64,000 nt of DNA from Halomonas sp. ALS9 (lineage in GTDB: Bacteria; Pseudomonadota; Gammaproteobacteria; Pseudomonadales; Halomonadaceae), in assembly GCF_001651035.1 (NCBI RefSeq), contig NZ_LXRG01000231.1:51361-115360 (forward strand). The letters are read 5' to 3'. Shown here in pieces: positions 7,938 to 16,242 of the stretch. The position numbers were made by a program, and so were the translations under genes. The stretch's first letter is position 1; each line of letters starts with the position of its first letter. The notes under the pieces are model-generated. The model searched no databases and had not been told where the DNA came from. It was given only the letters and a program-made list of their open reading frames with translations.

Positions 7938-7965
7938 AGTATAGCTATTTCTAGGGCGTTGCCAA
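7938..7965 (-). promoter_or_regulatory. Sigma70-type promoter of the candidate sRNA
   Basis: The -35 box TTGGCA (7965-7960), a 16-nt spacer and the -10 box TATACT (7943-7938) are read on the minus strand. Transcription would begin near 7931. No minus-strand protein gene follows. Confidence 0.6.
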
Positions 7966-8286
7966 GTGCTGTGACGTTTTTTTATAGCCTTATTATCACT
8001 TTAGTTAATGCTAATGCTTTTTTGGAGAGCAAACAGCAACGCAAGTGCACCGATCTGTTTCATGCGCTTTTTTAGTGCATTCAGGCTGCCTCTTTTTGGT
8101 GCTTACAGGTTTTGCGATTTATTTACGCCTTCAGTTGCCATATAACCTTCTGATGAATAGGAGCTTCTCCGTATTGGCTTATATATTGCTTCGCTCTTGA
8201 TAGCCAATTAATAGCTGGTCATAGCTCGTCAGGTGGTTTAGCTATACTGCTTGAACAATGCGTTAAGGCCGACAAGAGGTAGTGCC

Positions 8287-9264
8287 ATGCCTGAATCCGC
8301 TCGTCTCTCAGCATCCCCCGCATCCTCCGCATCAATGCCTTTGGAAGCGCCGATTTCGGTTGATCCCGCTCTGCAGCCACGGCTGGTAGTGACCGATCTT
8401 GATGGCTCGCTGCTCGATCATCACAGTTATGACTTCAGCCCTGCGGCCCCCTGGCTTGCCCGCTTAAAACAGATGGGAGTGCCGGTGATTCCGGTGACCA
8501 GTAAAACCCGTGCCGAGCTGATTCCCCTGCGCGAAGCCTTGGGCCTCACGGCAACGCCATTTATCGCTGAAAATGGTGCAGTGATTGGTTTGCCGCCAGG
8601 CTGGTGCCATGCACGCTTAGACCGCCCGGGGAGTGGACGCGATGGTGTCGTTATCAAGCACCCGGGGGTAGATATTGGCTTTATTCGTGCCCGGCTTAAG
8701 GTGTGGCGTGAGCGTCTAAATATTCGCTTTACCCGCATGGGGGAACTGAGTGTGCCAGAGGTGATGGAGCTTACCGGGCTTGATGCAGCTCGCGCCCGAG
8801 ACGCAAGGCAGCGTGAAGGCAGTGAACCGTTGCTGTGGCAGGACACCGAAGCGGCTCTGGAAGCGTTTCGGGTCGCTTTAGAAGGGGATGGACTACAGCT
8901 TACTCAAGGCGGGCGCTTTTGGCATGTTATGGGGCTCTCCGCTGATAAGGGCAATGCCGTCGAGTGGTTGGTGAAGCGCTTTGCGGCATTAAGAGGCCGA
9001 ACGCCTCTTTCACTGGGGCTAGGAGACGGGCCAAACGATATCACTATGCTCGAAGCCGTCGATCAAGCCGTCGTAATCCGTGGTTGCCACGATTTAGTCG
9101 TAGAACCCCGCAACGCTTCGCTCTACCGCACCGAGGCAACCGGGCCGACCGGCTGGGCCGAGGGGGTGGCCTACTGGTGGGGGCGAGACGACCGCCGTTT
9201 AGCGACGGCGGTGAAGGGTGATGCTGTGTTCTCGGAATCCAGTTCTTTAAGTGCAGCTCTTTGA
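8287..9264 (+). CDS. HAD-IIB phosphatase of the mannosyl-/glucosyl-3-phosphoglycerate phosphatase family
   Basis: The protein has 325 residues. The ATG at 8287 has AGAGGT six bases upstream; a TTG at 8251 in the same frame overlaps a likely -10 box (TATACT, 8243-8248) and is rejected. HAD motifs are visible: DLDGSLLD (motif I), PVTSKT (II), a lysine in SADKGNAVEW (III) and GLGDGPNDITML (IV). Family members dephosphorylate mannosyl- or glucosyl-3-phosphoglycerate to the free solute. The next gene encodes the matching synthase, so it most likely makes glucosylglycerate, an osmolyte. The last codons and the stop lie inside a 14-nt tandem repeat that continues to the next gene. Confidence 0.88.
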   Translation: MPESARLSASPASSASMPLEAPISVDPALQPRLVVTDLDGSLLDHHSYDFSPAAPWLARLKQMGVPVIPVTSKTRAELIPLREALGLTATPFIAENGAVIGLPPGWCHARLDRPGSGRDGVVIKHPGVDIGFIRARLKVWRERLNIRFTRMGELSVPEVMELTGLDAARARDARQREGSEPLLWQDTEAALEAFRVALEGDGLQLTQGGRFWHVMGLSADKGNAVEWLVKRFAALRGRTPLSLGLGDGPNDITMLEAVDQAVVIRGCHDLVVEPRNASLYRTEATGPTGWAEGVAYWWGRDDRRLATAVKGDAVFSESSSLSAAL

Positions 9265-9374
9265 GAACAGATCTTTGATTCCAGTTCTTTGAATCCAGGT
9301 CTTTGACTCTAGGTCTTTGACTCTAGGTCTTTGAATCCAGGTCTTTGAATCCAGGTCTTTGAATCCAGATAGGT
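9235..9374. repeat. Ten 14-nt tandem repeats spanning the phosphatase stop codon and the spacer
   Basis: The unit is close to GAATCCAGGTCTTT. Copies start at 9235, 9249, 9263, 9277, 9291, 9305, 9319, 9333, 9347 and 9361. Copies 5-9 are nearly identical and copies 2-3 are the most diverged. The TGA stop (9262-9264) bridges copies 2 and 3, and the last copy runs into the ribosome-binding region of the glycosyltransferase gene (AGGTAA, 9371-9376). This is a minisatellite-like VNTR, not a CRISPR: there are no spacers. Confidence 0.95.
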
Positions 9375-9380
9375 AAGCGC

Positions 9381-10601
9381 ATGAGTGACTTTCATCAGAA
9401 CGGAATTATTACCGACTTTCACAACCTTACCCGGCGCACGGTGGAGGCGCTTGAACAGGAGCTTTGTCAATTTTCCCGGCGACGGCCAATGGGATTGATT
9501 CTGCCATCGCTGTTTTCGGAACTGGAAGGGCCTGCACTGTCGGCAATCGTTGACGAGCTGGTTAAAGTCCCGTATCTCAATGAAATTGTCATTGGTTTGG
9601 ATCGCGCTGATCGAGAGCAATTTTTATACGCTCGTGATTTTTTTTCACGCTTGCCACAGCATACTCGCATTTTATGGAACGACGGCCCACGCCTGCGCGC
9701 CCTGGATGCAGAGTTGGAAGAGCACGGGTTAGGCGCTTTGGAACCCGGCAAGGGGCGCAATGTATGGTACTGCGCAGGTTATATGTTGTCCTCTGGGCGC
9801 TCGAAGGTGGTGGGGTTGCACGACTGCGATATCCTGACCTACGAGCGAGGGCTGCTGGCGCGCTTGATGTACCCGGTAGCCCATCCCAACTTTAACTACA
9901 GTTTCTGCAAAGGCTATTACCCGCGCATTGCCGAGGGTAAGCTGAACGGCCGCGTCTCTAGACTGTTAGTCACGCCGTTACTGCGGGCGCTGAAGACCGT
10001 CTGCGGGCCAATGCCGTACCTCGATTATCTGGATAGCTTTCGTTATCCGTTGTCGGGAGAGTTTGCGATGCGCAGCGAAGTGCTTGAGGGAATTCGTATG
10101 CCGGCGGATTGGGGGCTGGAGATTGGTGTTTTATCGGAGCTGCAGCGCAACTATTCCCTGCGCCAGCTTTGCCAAGTAGATATTGCCGATGCCTACGACC
10201 ATAAACATCAGCCGGTTAGCGAAGATGATCCCAACGGCGGTTTAAACCGTATGAGTCTGGATATCTCAAAAGCGCTCTATCGTAAACTAGCCACCCAGGG
10301 TATTACCTTTAGCAGCGAAGATTTCCGCACCCTGAAAGCTACCTACTACCGCTTCGCGCTGGATTTGATTGAAGCCTACGATCACGATGCCACCATGAAC
10401 GGGCTGAGCCTTGACCGCCACAGTGAAGAGCAGGCTGTGGAGTTGTTTGCCAGCAACCTACTTGAAGCAGGTAATCTGTTTATGGATAACCCTCGAGAAC
10501 GGCCCTTTATCCCCAGTTGGAATCGGGTGCAAGCCGCGGTGCCGGATCTGCTTACGCGTATGCACGAGGCAGTCGAGCTGGATAACCAGGGCAAGGTTTA
10601 A
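9381..10601 (+). CDS. gpgS: Glucosyl-3-phosphoglycerate synthase-like glycosyltransferase
   Basis: The protein has 406 residues. The ATG has AGGTAA upstream, within the end of the tandem repeat. The GT-A fold is indicated by LNEIVIGLDRADREQF and by the metal-binding GLHDCDILTYERG (DxD type) around residue 150. The C-terminal half (SGEFAMRSEVLEGIRMPADWGLEIGVL) resembles glucosyl-3-phosphoglycerate synthases, which join NDP-glucose to 3-phosphoglycerate. It forms a two-gene unit with the upstream HAD phosphatase. Glucosylglycerate protects against salt stress or nitrogen limitation. Mannosyl specificity cannot be excluded from sequence alone. Confidence 0.8.
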   Translation: MSDFHQNGIITDFHNLTRRTVEALEQELCQFSRRRPMGLILPSLFSELEGPALSAIVDELVKVPYLNEIVIGLDRADREQFLYARDFFSRLPQHTRILWNDGPRLRALDAELEEHGLGALEPGKGRNVWYCAGYMLSSGRSKVVGLHDCDILTYERGLLARLMYPVAHPNFNYSFCKGYYPRIAEGKLNGRVSRLLVTPLLRALKTVCGPMPYLDYLDSFRYPLSGEFAMRSEVLEGIRMPADWGLEIGVLSELQRNYSLRQLCQVDIADAYDHKHQPVSEDDPNGGLNRMSLDISKALYRKLATQGITFSSEDFRTLKATYYRFALDLIEAYDHDATMNGLSLDRHSEEQAVELFASNLLEAGNLFMDNPRERPFIPSWNRVQAAVPDLLTRMHEAVELDNQGKV

Positions 10602-10646
10602 CCGTTCAGGTTGTTAATCATTTTTTCAAAAACCGTTCATCCATTA

Positions 10647-10679
10647 AAGAGGCCAGCTACCCAAGGTAGCTGGCCTCTT
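10647..10679. terminator. Bidirectional terminator hairpin between gpgS and the chemoreceptor gene
   Basis: A perfect 15-bp inverted repeat, AAGAGGCCAGCTACC (10647-10661) with GGTAGCTGGCCTCTT (10665-10679), has a 3-nt loop. It sits between two convergent genes and could serve both. Confidence 0.75.
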
Positions 10680-10759
10680 ACGCAGTGCATGTTTGTAAAA
10701 TGCGGTTTTTAAGGTTTGGTTTTTAGCTCATGATTGTTAACACCTAGTTTTCGCTAGCG

Positions 10760-12376
10760 TTAAAAATCACTGTGCTGATGAGCCGTCCGCTTGGCGGGAG
10801 CAATGGCGGGTAAGCTTGCCCGTGCATGGCCCGCGCTTTGATTAATGCGGAAGTGGGCAACCAGCTGGCGCAGTTGATCGCTGAGCTGGGCAAGCGCCTG
10901 AGTGGCGTGGTTGCTCTCTTGTACCAGGCTTGCATTTTGTTGGGTCATTTGATCCATTTGGGTCACCGCTTGGTTGACCTGTTCGATACCGCTGCTCTGC
11001 TCAATGGTGGCCGCAGAAATCTCTTGAACCAGTGTGCTGAGCTGCTTGATGTCATCGACCATGCTATTGATCACATCGCCGGTATCACGCACCTGGCGGC
11101 TGCCTTCCATCACTTTGCTATCCGACGCTTCGATTAATGTTTTGATCTCTTGGGCGGCGGCAGCCGAACGGCTGGCGAGTTGGCGAACTTCATTAGCGAC
11201 AACGGCAAAACCGCGCCCTTGTTCACCGGCGCGAGCGGCTTCCACCGAGGCATTAAGCGCCAAGATATTGGTTTGGAAAGCAATCCCATCAATGGTGTTA
11301 ACGATACTACTCATCTGGGTAGCGCTTTCGTTAATCGTCGCCATGGTGGCGATCACCGTGGACATAGAGTCACTGCCGCGCTGGGCGCTGTCAGCGGTGC
11401 GAGTGGCAAGCGTACGCGCGTGATCGGCGTGTTCGGCATTTTGTTTCACCGTGGCGGTGAGCTGTTCCATGCTGGAGGCCGTTTCAGCCAATGAGGCAGC
11501 CTGCTCTTCGGTACGCGTGGATAGCTCTTCGTTTACCCCGACAATCTGCTCGACCCCGCTGTTGACCTGATTGGCGCCGTGGTGAATATCGCCAATGATA
11601 TTCGCCAGAGTTTCACGCATACGGTTGATATCAAACAGTAAGCTCTGCTGATCCTTCGGCGAAAGCTGGGTGGTTTGGGTCAAGTCCCCATCAGCAATAT
11701 GGCGGACTACGCTGGCTGCATAGCGTGGGTCGCCCCCTAGCCTACGTGCGACATCACGAATGACCCAGCCCATCAGCAGCGTTACCGGAAGGCCAATAAT
11801 CAGCAGTATGATTACCGAACGAATCAAACCGGCAATAAAGGCTTCATTAATATCGTCGACGTAAACGCCTGCCGCGAGTGACCATTGCCACTCGGGAAGG
11901 TAGGCCACATAACTGATTTTCGGCACCTGCTCATCGCCAGTAATACGACGGGAGTAGTAGTCAACGTGCCCGCCACCGGCTTTGGCTGCCTCTCTAAAAG
12001 CGGCGTAAAGATCCATACCGCTAGCATCCTTGTACGCGCTCATGTCTTCACCGCGGGGGCGGTTGGGATGGGAAACAATCTTTAGGTCATCATCAAAGGA
12101 GAAAATATACTCCCCGCCGCCAAAGCTAACGCTGGACATATTATCGATGGCGCGCTGCTGCGCTTCTTCAAGGCCAAGCTCTCCGGCGGCGACCCGTTCT
12201 TGCAGGGCTGCAAGCTGGCCATGCACGCTTTCCACCACGTACTGAATACTGTCGCGGCGTTCGCTCTCAATCGTCTGGCGATTCTCCAGGGCCAACCAGC
12301 CTACTAGCAACAGCATGGCAACCCAGATAATGCCAAGTGTTCCCCACAGTTTTTGTGTCGTCGTTAAGCGTGTCAT
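10760..12376 (-). CDS. Methyl-accepting chemotaxis protein with single Cache domain (copy 1)
   Basis: The protein has 538 residues; its ATG is preceded by AGGAAA. The order is TM1 (about 10-28), a periplasmic single-Cache domain (about 35-185, with GGGEYIFSFDDDLKIVSHP), TM2 (about 190-212), HAMP, and the signalling helices with the invariant tip GIAFQTNILALNASVEAARAGEQGRGFAVVANEVR (quoted only to identify the region at about residues 370-405). The C-terminus lacks a CheR-type NWETF tether. It is one of two tandem near-identical copies; differences concentrate in the Cache domain, so ligands may differ. A sigma28-type promoter lies upstream (12414-12440). Confidence 0.95.
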   Translation of the reverse strand: MTRLTTTQKLWGTLGIIWVAMLLLVGWLALENRQTIESERRDSIQYVVESVHGQLAALQERVAAGELGLEEAQQRAIDNMSSVSFGGGEYIFSFDDDLKIVSHPNRPRGEDMSAYKDASGMDLYAAFREAAKAGGGHVDYYSRRITGDEQVPKISYVAYLPEWQWSLAAGVYVDDINEAFIAGLIRSVIILLIIGLPVTLLMGWVIRDVARRLGGDPRYAASVVRHIADGDLTQTTQLSPKDQQSLLFDINRMRETLANIIGDIHHGANQVNSGVEQIVGVNEELSTRTEEQAASLAETASSMEQLTATVKQNAEHADHARTLATRTADSAQRGSDSMSTVIATMATINESATQMSSIVNTIDGIAFQTNILALNASVEAARAGEQGRGFAVVANEVRQLASRSAAAAQEIKTLIEASDSKVMEGSRQVRDTGDVINSMVDDIKQLSTLVQEISAATIEQSSGIEQVNQAVTQMDQMTQQNASLVQESNHATQALAQLSDQLRQLVAHFRINQSAGHARASLPAIAPAKRTAHQHSDF

Positions 12377-12413
12377 GTTTTTCCTAGCCGATTTGAGTAA
12401 GCAATGTAGCTCT

Positions 12414-12440
12414 CTATCGGCTTGAGGCGCTTATACCTTA
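12414..12440 (-). promoter_or_regulatory. Sigma28 (FliA)-type promoter of chemoreceptor copy 1
   Basis: On the minus strand, TAAG (12440-12437), a 15-nt spacer and GCCGATAG (12421-12414) match the flagellar sigma factor consensus TAAA-N15-GCCGATAA. It lies 38 nt before the start codon. Confidence 0.65.
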
Positions 12441-12457
12441 GCGAAATTTAAAGTAAA

Positions 12458-12491
12458 TGCTGCCGCGGCAATTTCGCTTGCCGCCGCAGCA
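12458..12491 (-). terminator. Terminator of chemoreceptor copy 2
   Basis: On the minus strand there is a 14-bp stem with one mismatch (12491-12478 pairing with 12471-12458) and a 6-nt loop, followed by TTTACTTTAAATTT. It separates the two receptor genes, so each is transcribed alone. Confidence 0.7.
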
Positions 12492-12525
12492 TAACCTCGT
12501 AGTGTTTCGCCGGTGTTAACAGACG

Positions 12526-14142
12526 CTAAAAATCGCTGAGCTGATGAGCTGCCTGCGGGGCAGGAGAGGAGGAGGGCAAGCTTGCCTGTGCATGGTCTGC
12601 GCTCTGGTTAATGTGGAAGTGGGCAACCAACTGGCGCAGTTGATCGCTGAGCTGGGCAAGAGACTGGGTGGCGTGGTTGCTCTCTTGCACCAGGCTTGCA
12701 TTTTGTTGGGTCATTTGATCCATTTGGGTCACCGCTTGGTTGACCTGCTCAATGCCGCTGCTCTGCTCAATGGTGGCCGCAGAAATCTCTTGTACGAGTG
12801 TGCTGAGCTGCTTGATATCATCGACCATCCCATTGATCACATCGCCGGTATCACGCACCTGACGGCTGCCTTCCACCACTTTGCTATCTGACGCTTCGAT
12901 CAAGGTTTTGATCTCTTGAGCAGCGGCGGCCGAACGGCTGGCGAGTTGGCGAACCTCATTGGCGACAACGGCAAAGCCACGTCCCTGATCGCCTGCGCGT
13001 GCGGCTTCTACTGAGGCGTTAAGCGCCAAAATATTGGTTTGGAAAGCAATCCCATCAATGGTGTTAACGATACTGCTCATCTGGGTAGCGCTTTCGTTAA
13101 TTGTCCCCATGGTGGCGATTACCGTGGACATAGAGTCACTGCCGCGCTGGGCGCTGTCCGCGGTGCGGGTGGCAAGCGTACGCGCGTGATCGGCGTGTTC
13201 AGCATTTTGCTTAACCGTGGCGGTGAGCTGTTCCATGCTGGAGGCTGTTTCGGCTAACGAGGCAGCCTGCTCTTCGGTGCGCGTGGAAAGCTCTTCGTTA
13301 ATGCTTACAATCTGCTCGACGCCGCTGTTGACCTGATTGGCGCCGAGGTGAATGTCGCCAATGGTACTCGCCAGGGTTTCGCGCATCCGGTTGATATTAA
13401 ACAGTAAGCTCTGCTGATCCTTCGGAGAAAGCTGAGTGATTTGGGTGAGATCTCCGTCAGCAATATGTCGCACCACGCTAGCGGCGTAGCGTGGGTCACC
13501 GCCTAAACGACGCGAAACATCACGAATAACCCAGCCCATCAGAAGCGTTACCGGTAGGCCAATAATCAGCAGTATCACTATTGAGCGAATCAAGCCAGCA
13601 ATGAAAACAGCATTAATATCATCGACATAAACGCCCGTCGCCAGTGACCACTGCCACTCGGGAAGGTGTGCTACGTAGCTGTTTTTTGGCAACTGCTCGT
13701 CGCCACCTGCCCGGGTAGAGTAGTAGCCAACATGGCCACCGCCCGCCTGGGCAACACGCAGCAACTCGGGGTATAACGCCATACCGCTGGCGTCTTCATA
13801 GTTGGTCATGTCAGTGCCAGGCGTGCGGGTGGGGTGGGAAACGATCAGCAAGTCGTTGTTGAAAGAGAAAATATACTCGCCAGCCCCAAAACTAACGCTA
13901 GACATATTATCGATGGCGCGCTGCTGAGCTTCTTCTAGGCTGAGTTCGCCGGCGGCGACCCGTTCTTGCAATGCTTCAATTTGGCTTTGCACGCTTTCCA
14001 CTACGTGCTGAATGCTGTCGCGGCGTTCGCTCTCAATCGTCTGGCGGTTCTCCCAAGCTAACCAGCCAACCAACAGCAGCATGGCGATCCAGATAATGCC
14101 CAGCGTTCCCCACAGTTTTTGTGTCGTAGTTAAGTGAGTCAT
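12526..14142 (-). CDS. Methyl-accepting chemotaxis protein with single Cache domain (copy 2)
   Basis: The protein has 538 residues from the ATG at 14142, which has AGGAAC upstream; an upstream in-frame start at 14181 has no site and is rejected. It is almost identical to copy 1 in TM1, HAMP and the whole cytoplasmic signalling region. Most replacements are in the Cache domain around residues 95-150 (for example NNDLLIVSHPTRTPGTDM against DDDLKIVSHPNRPRGEDM). Equal length and head-to-tail order indicate tandem duplication followed by divergence of the sensor. It ends in HQLSDF without a CheR tether. It is preceded by a near-perfect sigma28 promoter. Confidence 0.95.
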   Translation of the reverse strand: MTHLTTTQKLWGTLGIIWIAMLLLVGWLAWENRQTIESERRDSIQHVVESVQSQIEALQERVAAGELSLEEAQQRAIDNMSSVSFGAGEYIFSFNNDLLIVSHPTRTPGTDMTNYEDASGMALYPELLRVAQAGGGHVGYYSTRAGGDEQLPKNSYVAHLPEWQWSLATGVYVDDINAVFIAGLIRSIVILLIIGLPVTLLMGWVIRDVSRRLGGDPRYAASVVRHIADGDLTQITQLSPKDQQSLLFNINRMRETLASTIGDIHLGANQVNSGVEQIVSINEELSTRTEEQAASLAETASSMEQLTATVKQNAEHADHARTLATRTADSAQRGSDSMSTVIATMGTINESATQMSSIVNTIDGIAFQTNILALNASVEAARAGDQGRGFAVVANEVRQLASRSAAAAQEIKTLIEASDSKVVEGSRQVRDTGDVINGMVDDIKQLSTLVQEISAATIEQSSGIEQVNQAVTQMDQMTQQNASLVQESNHATQSLAQLSDQLRQLVAHFHINQSADHAQASLPSSSPAPQAAHQLSDF

Positions 14143-14193
14143 ATTGTTCCTAGTTTTTGTAATTGAGTAACTTTTTTCCAATCGGCCTAATGG

Positions 14194-14220
14194 TTATCGG
14201 CCTAAGCGTGATAGACCTTA
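14194..14220 (-). promoter_or_regulatory. Sigma28 (FliA)-type promoter of chemoreceptor copy 2
   Basis: On the minus strand, TAAG (14220-14217), a 15-nt spacer and GCCGATAA (14201-14194) are found; the -10 element matches the consensus exactly. A second partial copy (TAGGCCGATTG) follows about 15 nt downstream, apparently a small local duplication. Confidence 0.75.
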
Positions 14221-14386
14221 GCAAAATAATTCATCAACGCTGTTTGCGAATAGCTTTTTTGTCAATTGCAGCACCTTATTTTGCCAATCAAAGCACCTTT
14301 ATATTCTTAAATGGTCTAAATATATAACTTAAAATGATCTATACTGATGCTTGAGTAAGCAATCACCACTGCATGGGAGGCAATCA

Positions 14387-15253
14387 ATGCAGCGCCCAAT
14401 CGTTACCTACTTTTTTGATGAACCTACAAACACTTTTAGCTATGTCGTTCAAGACCCTGGCAGCAGTGCCTGCGCGATTATTGACTCGGTGCTCGATTTT
14501 GATTACGCCGCTGGGCGAACAGACGTACGCTCCGCTGACAGCATCATTGCCTATATTCGTGAACGCCATCTGCAAGTCGCTTGGATTTTGGAGACCCATG
14601 TGCATGCCGATCACCTCTCGGCAGCGCCATACCTGCATGAACAGCTAGGCGGTAAAACTGGCATTGGTGCCAATATCGTGGCGGTACAGGAGATATTCGG
14701 TAAGGCGTTTAACGCGGGGACGGAGTTTGCCCGAGATGGCAGTCAGTTTGATGCACTGTTTAAAGAGGGAGACGAGTTCTCGGTTGGTCAGTTGCAGGGC
14801 CGTGTGCTGCATACTCCAGGCCATACCCCCGCTTGTTTAACTTATGTAGTCGGGGATGCTGCCTTTGTTGGGGATACGCTATTTATGCCGGATTATGGCA
14901 CCGCACGCTGCGACTTCCCAGGTGGCGATGCGCGCACTCTTTATCACTCTATCCAAAAAGTGTTGGCGCTGCCGGAGCAAACCCGGTTGTTCCTGTGTCA
15001 CGACTACAAAGCCCCGGGCCGCGAGACCTTTCAGCATGAAACCAGTGTGGCCGAACAAATCAAAGACAATGTTCACGTACACGAAGGCATCAGCGAAGAC
15101 GAGTTCGTGATGATGCGCACCGAGCGCGATGCCACCCTGGGCATGCCGAGACTGATTATTCCTTCGGTGCAGGTCAACATGCGTGCGGGGGAGATGCCAC
15201 CAGCGGAAGATAACGGTCAGGTTTATCTTAAAGTGCCGCTCAATTTTTTCTAA
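14387..15253 (+). CDS. Metallo-beta-lactamase-fold persulfide dioxygenase-like hydrolase (Blh/ETHE1-like)
   Basis: The protein has 288 residues from the ATG at 14387, with GGGAGG upstream; a TTG at 14351 in frame is less likely. Metal-binding motifs are seen: THVHADHLSAA (HxHxDH type, about residues 70-80), HTPGHTPAC, and D in FVGDTLFMPDYG; a C-terminal LCHDY histidine is also present. The Blh/ETHE1 group oxidises persulfide sulfur to sulfite. The two following YeeE/YedE-type genes transport sulfur compounds, so the three form a sulfide/thiosulfate-handling operon. A likely -10 box TATACT lies at 14340-14345 in an AT-rich leader that could hold an ArsR-type (BigR) operator, not proven. Confidence 0.88.
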   Translation: MQRPIVTYFFDEPTNTFSYVVQDPGSSACAIIDSVLDFDYAAGRTDVRSADSIIAYIRERHLQVAWILETHVHADHLSAAPYLHEQLGGKTGIGANIVAVQEIFGKAFNAGTEFARDGSQFDALFKEGDEFSVGQLQGRVLHTPGHTPACLTYVVGDAAFVGDTLFMPDYGTARCDFPGGDARTLYHSIQKVLALPEQTRLFLCHDYKAPGRETFQHETSVAEQIKDNVHVHEGISEDEFVMMRTERDATLGMPRLIIPSVQVNMRAGEMPPAEDNGQVYLKVPLNFF

Positions 15254-15285
15254 CCATCAATAAATGTTAAGGCAGGAGGGTGGGC

Positions 15286-15756
15286 ATGGATTGGATGGCA
15301 AGCCTGCATGGGCTGGCAGGTGGGGTGTTGATTGGGCTTTCTGCTACCTGGCTAATGGCAACGCTAGGACGTATCGCGGGTATCAGTGGCATCGTGGGAA
15401 ATTTGATTACCCAGCGGGGGCCCAAAGGCGATAGCGCTTGGCGAGTGGCTTTTTTGTTAGGGCTAATCAGTGGGCCGTTAGTGATTATGGCGCTCGGGGG
15501 TGGCTTAGGTAATGTCGCCGGTAACCCTGGTGGGGTAATTGGTGCGCCAGTGGGTGGCGTAGGGTTAATGCTAGTGGCTGGGTTGTTGGTGGGGGTAGGC
15601 ACAGGGCTGGGCAGTGGCTGTACCAGCGGTCATGGCGTATGTGGACTGGCGCGCTTGGCACCTCGCTCCATGGCGGCCACCGGGATGTTTTTACTGACGG
15701 CGCTAGTGACCGTTTATATCTCGCGTCACTTGCTAGGCCTGGGCGGTGGAGCATGA
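15286..15756 (+). CDS. YeeE/YedE family membrane protein, first half (sulfur compound transporter)
   Basis: The protein has 156 residues. The ATG at 15286 is chosen because AGGAGG sits six bases upstream; a GTG at 15280 overlaps that site. It has about four membrane helices and the conserved cysteine motif GSGCTSGHGVCGLARL (about residues 110-125), the mark of YeeE/YedE proteins that pass thiosulfate or related sulfur species. Many members are one long chain. Here the family is split over two adjacent genes with an ATGA overlap. Confidence 0.88.
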   Translation: MDWMASLHGLAGGVLIGLSATWLMATLGRIAGISGIVGNLITQRGPKGDSAWRVAFLLGLISGPLVIMALGGGLGNVAGNPGGVIGAPVGGVGLMLVAGLLVGVGTGLGSGCTSGHGVCGLARLAPRSMAATGMFLLTALVTVYISRHLLGLGGGA

Positions 15757-16190
15757 ATCAGTCAAGCAAGAGTCGTTGGATGAAAACAGCGGCTGGCTAT
15801 ACGGCGGGGCTACTTTTCGGCCTCGGTTTAGCTGTTTCAGGTATGACCGACCCCGCGCGAGTAGTGGGGTTTCTAGACGTTGCGGGCGTCTGGGATCCAA
15901 CGCTGATGTTCGTATTGGGCGGGGCTGTAGTCACCACCTTTATCGGTTATCGGCTGGTGTTTGAGCGCTCAGCACCGCTGTTGGGAAGTGTCTTTCAGTT
16001 GCCTACCAAACGTGAGTTAGACGCGAAGCTGTTAGGGGGCGCTGCACTATTCGGCATTGGCTGGGGGCTTTCTGGCTACTGTCCAGGCCCAGCGATTGCC
16101 TCTATTGGCGGTCTTTCGTTACCGCTATTGGCCATGCTGGTCACGATGGTGCTGGGTTGGTTTACGGCTAAGCGAATGGCAGCGCCTTAG
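15753..16190 (+). CDS. YeeE/YedE family membrane protein, second half
   Basis: The protein has 145 residues from the ATG at 15753, overlapping the previous stop as ATGA; an upstream in-frame start inside the first-half gene is not needed. It has four likely membrane helices, GLGLAVSGMTDP near the N-terminus, and GIGWGLSGYCPGPAI near residue 115, with the conserved cysteine of the second half. It is expected to form one channel with the product of the preceding gene. Translational coupling supports a 1:1 complex. Confidence 0.88.
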   Translation: MNQSSKSRWMKTAAGYTAGLLFGLGLAVSGMTDPARVVGFLDVAGVWDPTLMFVLGGAVVTTFIGYRLVFERSAPLLGSVFQLPTKRELDAKLLGGAALFGIGWGLSGYCPGPAIASIGGLSLPLLAMLVTMVLGWFTAKRMAAP

Positions 16191-16206
16191 AGTGATCAAA
16201 GTGGTC

Positions 16207-16238
16207 TTGTGGGAAGCGGCTTTCGCGGCCTCCCACAA
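16207..16238. terminator. Inverted repeat between convergent yedE-like and dsbG-like genes
   Basis: The arms TTGTGGGA (16207-16214) and TCCCACAA (16231-16238) enclose a GC-rich 16-nt loop region, 16 nt after one stop and 5 nt before the other. It is a possible bidirectional terminator without a long T-run. Confidence 0.4.
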
Positions 16239-16242
16239 CCCT

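Noticed and set aside
9235..9374. Possible CRISPR array
   Set aside because: Direct tandem units of 14 nt without spacers and without cas genes; it is a minisatellite.
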